Shown here: positions 59,883-64,000 of the stretch, in pieces
Numbering within the stretch: the stretch's first letter is position 1
Layout of the letters: each line of letters starts with the position of its first letter
Origin: Reticulitermes lucifugus
Lineage: Eukaryota > Arthropoda > Insecta > Blattodea > Rhinotermitidae
DNA length: 64,000 bases
Assembly: GCA_026260175.1 (NCBI GenBank)
Contig: JAKCWW010000931.1
Span: 1-64,000, forward strand
Direction: 5' to 3'
Translations under genes and position numbers: made by a program
Notes under the pieces: model-generated
Databases searched by the model: none
Seen by the model: only the letters and a program-made list of their open reading frames with translations
Told to the model about the DNA's origin: nothing

Positions 59883-60491
59883 TCATGTCGCCGCGAAAGT
59901 TTTTAAAACTTATACACAGGCATTTGTTCCTTCGTAGAAGCACATCCACATCTCACTACACTAATGCACTTGTCATACACTCCAAGCCCGGCCAATGGCA
60001 GCACCAGTAAAAGAATAACAGCAAATGGCAGTCTTACCCGGGAGGGGNGTTTTACACACAACACTACACTGAGTTCCGAGTTCACACAGAACACAGTTCT
60101 TCTCAGTTATAAACATCGGTTAATGCTACTTAGGTAAATAGCCCTTGTTTATTGTGCACATCATACGAAACATAAATACACTCAACGCGCAAAATTCGGC
60201 TCTTCACCCTTCAAAGACAAAAATTACTGTACATGTAGAGGAACGCACAGAAACTGACGGCGTTCGTCTAACAGTTTAAAAGGATGTCAAGGTACAAAGT
60301 GATAAACGTGTCCACGCCGATTACTCTAGTAGACGGGTCTGCGTAACAATATTTTGGACAACTGTGCTGCCTCCAATATCAAGGTGGATCCAATCCTAGT
60401 GATGGAAAAGTCGGTACGTATCTACCAAATCATGCAGCACGCCTTTCCAGAATACAGTTGCTTCAATAGTCACCGCCGTAACAAAACGTGC

Positions 60492-60860
60492 AGGTAGATT
60501 TGTCCCTGTGTAAGTCATGAAGACACATGGGGAAGTGGAGAGGTAGCTCCATTAATTCTCAACCTCGATACTATATATGGGGTGAGTGGTCAGCTTGAAG
60601 CCTCGGCCACTTTACCCTCAAGGAAAGATGACCTGGTACCTACTGAACAGAAAGCTGCGTGGGTCCCAGAGCCGGTCTGGACGACCTACCGAGCATCGGA
60701 CTATTCTTCCGTTAATTAATTTTATTTCAATCCAACAAATGCACTACACTTTCTTTCACTGATTTGTTGGATTGAAATAAAATTAATTATAAAAAATGTA
60801 CGGTATATATAATATAATATTCTTCCGTTGTCCAGTCCGTAACCGAGACACTGTAAATAC
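60492..60860 (-). repeat. SINE family B, split by an insertion
   Basis: Tail side CTGTGTAAGTCATGAAGACA; body GGTACCTACTGAACAGAAAG; then ACCGAGCATCGGACTATTC, interrupted at 60714-60817; it resumes TTGTCCAGTCCGTAACC toward the tRNA-like head. Confidence 0.75.
60714..60817. mobile_element. 104-bp hairpin insertion with 12-bp target duplication
   Basis: The stem 60713-60740 pairs perfectly with 60762-60789 (28 bp, 21-nt loop). An A/T tail ends at 60817. TATTCTTCCGTT occurs at 60702-60713 and again, exactly, at 60818-60829. Confidence 0.88.
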
Positions 60861-61204
60861 TGAGTTATGCCTGATCCCAGTCACTGCCGTGATACCTTCG
60901 AATCACACTGGGGTAAGTTTTCAAGAAAACAGAAAAATAACTGCATTTAGTTATCCGTGTGCGTCAAAATTTCCTTCCGTTCTGTATAATATGAATTTGG
61001 CAATCGCTTTATTATTGAACACACGAATGAATTATTTTGATTTAATATAGTATAAAAATTTATGAGCACCTCAGAGGCAGTTTCCAAATATCGTTCCTAG
61101 GGCTACGTCAAATACGGTACTTAAATCCTACCTTTATCCCTTCACAGCACAATAAAGTGTGGGTTCATAAATCATGTACAACTGTCACTCGTAAACAGCA
61201 CTGC

Positions 61205-61250
61205 ATATCAAGATTTCGACACAAGATGTAACAGATCATCTTCAGGATAA
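61205..61250 (-). other. hammerhead-like relic
   Basis: The minus strand has CTGAAGA (61245-61239), T, GATCTG...GTGTC, then GAAATC. Core letters are intact but stem II pairs poorly. Confidence 0.35.
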
Positions 61251-61509
61251 TAATCCATTTACCATTCTGTGACGCCCGACAGTTGAGTGTGAAATAGTCG
61301 TCGTTAAGTCGGCGCTATTACCTGCCGCACCAAATGACAGACCCCATACCTGTCACATGCAAGTGACATGGGTAATGTGAAATATACGGAATATGAGCAG
61401 CATGTTGCAGAGAAATGGCTTGCGTCACGAAATACTAGGATTCATTTCCTGGTCAGAACCACTAGCAAGGATCCATTGCATGAGATAGAACTGCAAACAA
61501 GAATTAACT

Positions 61510-61972
61510 ATCTAGAGCACGTTTCTCAGTCTTTCTGGTGCCACGGCCCCCTTATAAAGTCTCACTCATTTAGCGAACACCCCCCCCCCAAGTCATCCCA
61601 ACTCGCGGACCGCCTATGGCACGACTCGCGTACGAGTAATTACGAGTACAGTAAAGAAACATTTAAACTCTAAAATACTGTCCTAATCAATGCAAAAATT
61701 AATTCAGAAATTGTAATTTTCCTAGCAGTAATGACAATGAAGCCATGATTATGAAAACCCCAAAGGAGAAAACTTCGTTCTACTTAGCACAATTTACATT
61801 GTGTTACACGTACCATCATTCCATGTAAACAGACTTTTTAAAACATGAAAATTTTTCAACAAAATATGTCTGCTTCGAATTTATAATAGGAAGACAACAA
61901 CAATATCCCGGACTCCCTAGGCAGACCTCGCGGATCCCTAGGGTTCCGCGGACCACTCTTTCAAAACCACTA
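61510..61972. mobile_element. hAT-like non-autonomous element, decayed
   Basis: The left end TTTCTCAGTCTTTCTGGTGC is followed by CCCCCTTATAAAGTCTCACT; the right end is GGTTCCGCGGACCACTCTTT then CAAAACCACTAG. Together they recall hAT termini of the CAGTGGTTTxxAAACT...GGxCCGCG type. No clear target duplication. Confidence 0.5.
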
Positions 61973-63399
61973 GTAGCAACCCACTAAGGCAAGAGAGACA
62001 GACTTATCTAACTCACACTTCCCCTACATCTCACCAGCTTCTGCGGTCGCAGAGCTGAGTCCCGGACAGGACAGCAGACGCTTACTGAATGCGGAGTAAT
62101 GAAACAGAGAACAGTAAAGTGCGGTGTTCTGGTCCTCACAAATCCGGATATCGCTTAATCCGGTCAAATCCGGCCTCTAAATGTTCAGAAAAGGAAATAC
62201 GAGGTATGCTTGCCTGAGCAATGTAAATAAATACAGGCCTATCTTTAAAAAGAAGCTGGTGTGTCTGTTGCCAAAGATCGTCGGGGCGTTTGGCATTAAA
62301 TGGAATATAGGAATTCCAGTGCTGGCTAATACGGACTACCGTTCCGGAATAGGGCGGTTTCATTGTTTTAATTTGTGGGAGAGAGAAAATTAAGTCAAGA
62401 AAACATAAGACGGGAAAGACTAGCAGCATGACAACTTTCACATAAATGTTTAGTGAAACTGCATTCATCGGAAAGTAACTGACACAAACATACGTACTTT
62501 AAAATTGCATCAATACTACAAAATATCTTTGCTTGTTCTCGGTGGATCTACACAACCTATACCAGGCGTTCATTTCCATTCCCAACCGCGTCCGTCTTCC
62601 CAAGAACTTCTGTGATCAACCTTCGTGTGTATTTTCTTGTGTTGCGGAAGTCTTAATTAAGTTTCCAGATCCTTCACACTTCTTTCTTATGGGCCTACTG
62701 TAAATATTTTATTCTTTATTTAACGACACTGTCTCAAGTGTAACTTTACAAATACGTGTAATATGTAGTTGAATAAAATGGGAAGGCGATAAAGAATGTT
62801 AAGAAGATGTGGGTTTAGACGTAACCGACAGAGGTCTGTTGCGAGATATAGCAGATACATATCTAGGGAGACAAAAGAAATCCACAAACATTCTCGGTCC
62901 GGATACCTACAAAGCAAAAGCCCAGAAGCAACAGCCTTACGGCTAGTGAAAGTGTAGTGTTGGGGTTTGTTTTCTTTCACGATGACCGTTACACATTGAC
63001 CTAGTTAAGCTTTGTAATCTAAAAAATCAAAATAAAATAGTATACTCACTTTTATGAACCAAATATGTACCTACCCCAAACTCGTGTCATTATTTGCCAC
63101 TGTTTTGGTCACAAAGTTTCTGGAGTATTGACTACATGGCGGGTTTCACGGTGTTTGTTACAATTCGCAAACATTTCTAATTTTATTTGTATTTATTTAT
63201 TTATTTACTCATTCGTGGTTCATTCAGCAGTTCGGATTGTACTGTGTCGAATGGTAGGGTTATTCATGAATAATAAACTGGAAAATATGTAAAACGAAGC
63301 GGTAGTGCCTAATTTCAGTATTACCCGGTATCATAAGGGTGGACTGAGGCAAACCCACAAAAAGCCTCGGCCAGGATCGACAGTTTCTTTTTTATTTAA

Positions 63400-63640
63400 G
63401 TGTATTATTTAAAAACGCTGTCACTTGCTAAGATTATATAATGTCGATGATAGATGAATGAATATGAGGCATCGGTGGAATGACAATGACAGGGGATAAC
63501 CGAAGTACTCGGAGAAATACCCGACCCACTGCCACTATGTCCATCTCATATGCCACGTCCACTGGCCTGAGGTTGAATACAGGCCTCCGCCATGAAAGGC
63601 CGGACACCAAGACTGAGCCATGACACGGCCCTGACAGATG
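63400..63640 (-). repeat. SINE family A, near full length
   Basis: Tail GTATTATTTAAAAACGCTGT...AATGTCGATGATAGATGAAT; body ATGACAGGGGATAACCGAAG; head GGCTCAGTCTTGGTGTCCGG on the minus strand. Confidence 0.83.
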
Positions 63641-63771
63641 GTCTCCGGACCGATAATTGAAGGCAGGAACTCCCTAATACGCAGAAAGGGTGCTGCTACC
63701 CATTGGACCACGACATTAATTTTCAAGCATGGAATCGATCCACTTAGGAGGTGAATGAACTACAAATACGA

Positions 63772-63945
63772 GACTTCAGGTTTCCGGCGCCGTGTCGTTC
63801 AAGGTCTTCGCTCTTCTGGGTTGTTACGCAGCGGTGGTTGGTGGTGTACTGAAGTTTTTGAGAAGTCTATCCGTCCCATCTTCAAAGGTCAAGCAGTTGC
63901 TTTACCCTTGAAGACGGGACCGAGAGACAAAAACAAATCACACGG
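63772..63945. mobile_element. foldback element copy 6, right arm eroded
   Basis: GGTCTTCGCTCTTCTGGGTT, TCCCATCTTCAAAGGTCAA and CCCTTGAAGACGGGACCGAG. The outer right arm is lost. Left extension TTTCCGGCGCCGTGTCG. Confidence 0.72.
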
Positions 63946-64000
63946 AGTAAAATCTAGACTTCGCGGAGGCCATTTTTTGGGTCCTCGACGCCTAATCCAC

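Larger units (their letters stand above)
51200..64000 (-). other. spire upstream intron or flank
   Basis: The 51199 exon starts mid-codon, so at least one more coding exon lies to the right; I found none up to 64000. The stretch contains SINEs, LINE tails and two minisatellites. Nothing recognised in 52670-53870, 55000-56450, 56860-58080 or 61980-63390. An open minus-strand frame of 153 codons (52082-51621) has no family I know. Confidence 0.65.

Noticed and set aside
62120-62365. Tigger-like element from AATCCGG repeats
   Set aside because: Several AATCCGG blocks recall Tigger ends, but I could not find paired termini or a TA duplication.
51200-64000. N-terminal KIND exons of spire
   Set aside because: No stretch in this range resembles the start of the KIND domain; absence is by eye only. 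A tblastn with an insect Spire KIND sequence would settle it.

Overview
The window is TE-dense, intron-rich insect DNA. It holds no bacterial-style operons, no intact tRNA or rRNA genes and no CRISPR array. Large introns, tRNA-derived SINEs, R4/Dong-type and other non-LTR retrotransposons, hAT and pogo relics, and the style of the foldback repeats suggest a hemimetabolous insect, most likely Blattodea (cockroach or termite). That placement is inference. Two assembly gaps are present (14983-15490 and 59802-59851), plus single unknown bases at 16737 and 60048.

The one host gene I can support is the actin nucleator spire, on the minus strand. Four exons fit together in frame: 51199-51081 (acidic segment inside the KIND region), 45140-44946 (C-terminal part of KIND), 21507-21265 (WH2 repeats A, B and C) and 5501-5381 (WH2 repeat D). 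They are separated by introns of about 5.9, 23.4 and 15.8 kb. The first KIND exons should lie beyond the right edge, and the Spir-box/FYVE-like exons beyond the left edge.

Everything else is intronic or flanking repeat. Left intron (5.5-21.3 kb): a decayed restriction-like-endonuclease (RLE) LINE with its reverse transcriptase at 6590-8165, three 3' ends of the same kind of LINE embedded in (TAA)n, a foldback element, and a pogo-like remnant keeping the HTH and the C-terminal finger without the DDE domain. Middle intron (21.5-44.9 kb): a decayed arthropod repeat protein at 22110-23430, a hAT relic at 28757-29300, a second LINE reverse transcriptase at 31480-32435, several SINEs, and hammerhead-ribozyme-like motifs of the kind known from Penelope-like elements. 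Right part (45-64 kb): small DNA transposons with 8-bp target duplications, foldback elements with 10-12-bp target duplications, several copies of a CTTTAC-tailed SINE (one split by a 104-bp hairpin insertion), and two minisatellites (47 bp and 41 bp, the latter with an 82-bp higher-order period).

The most interesting non-gene signal is the repeated layout CUGANGA - U - hairpin - GAAAC - AUGUA/GUC, found at many dispersed loci and also on both arms of the foldback family. It suggests a Penelope/retrozyme-like population of (mostly decayed) hammerhead ribozymes in the introns of this gene.
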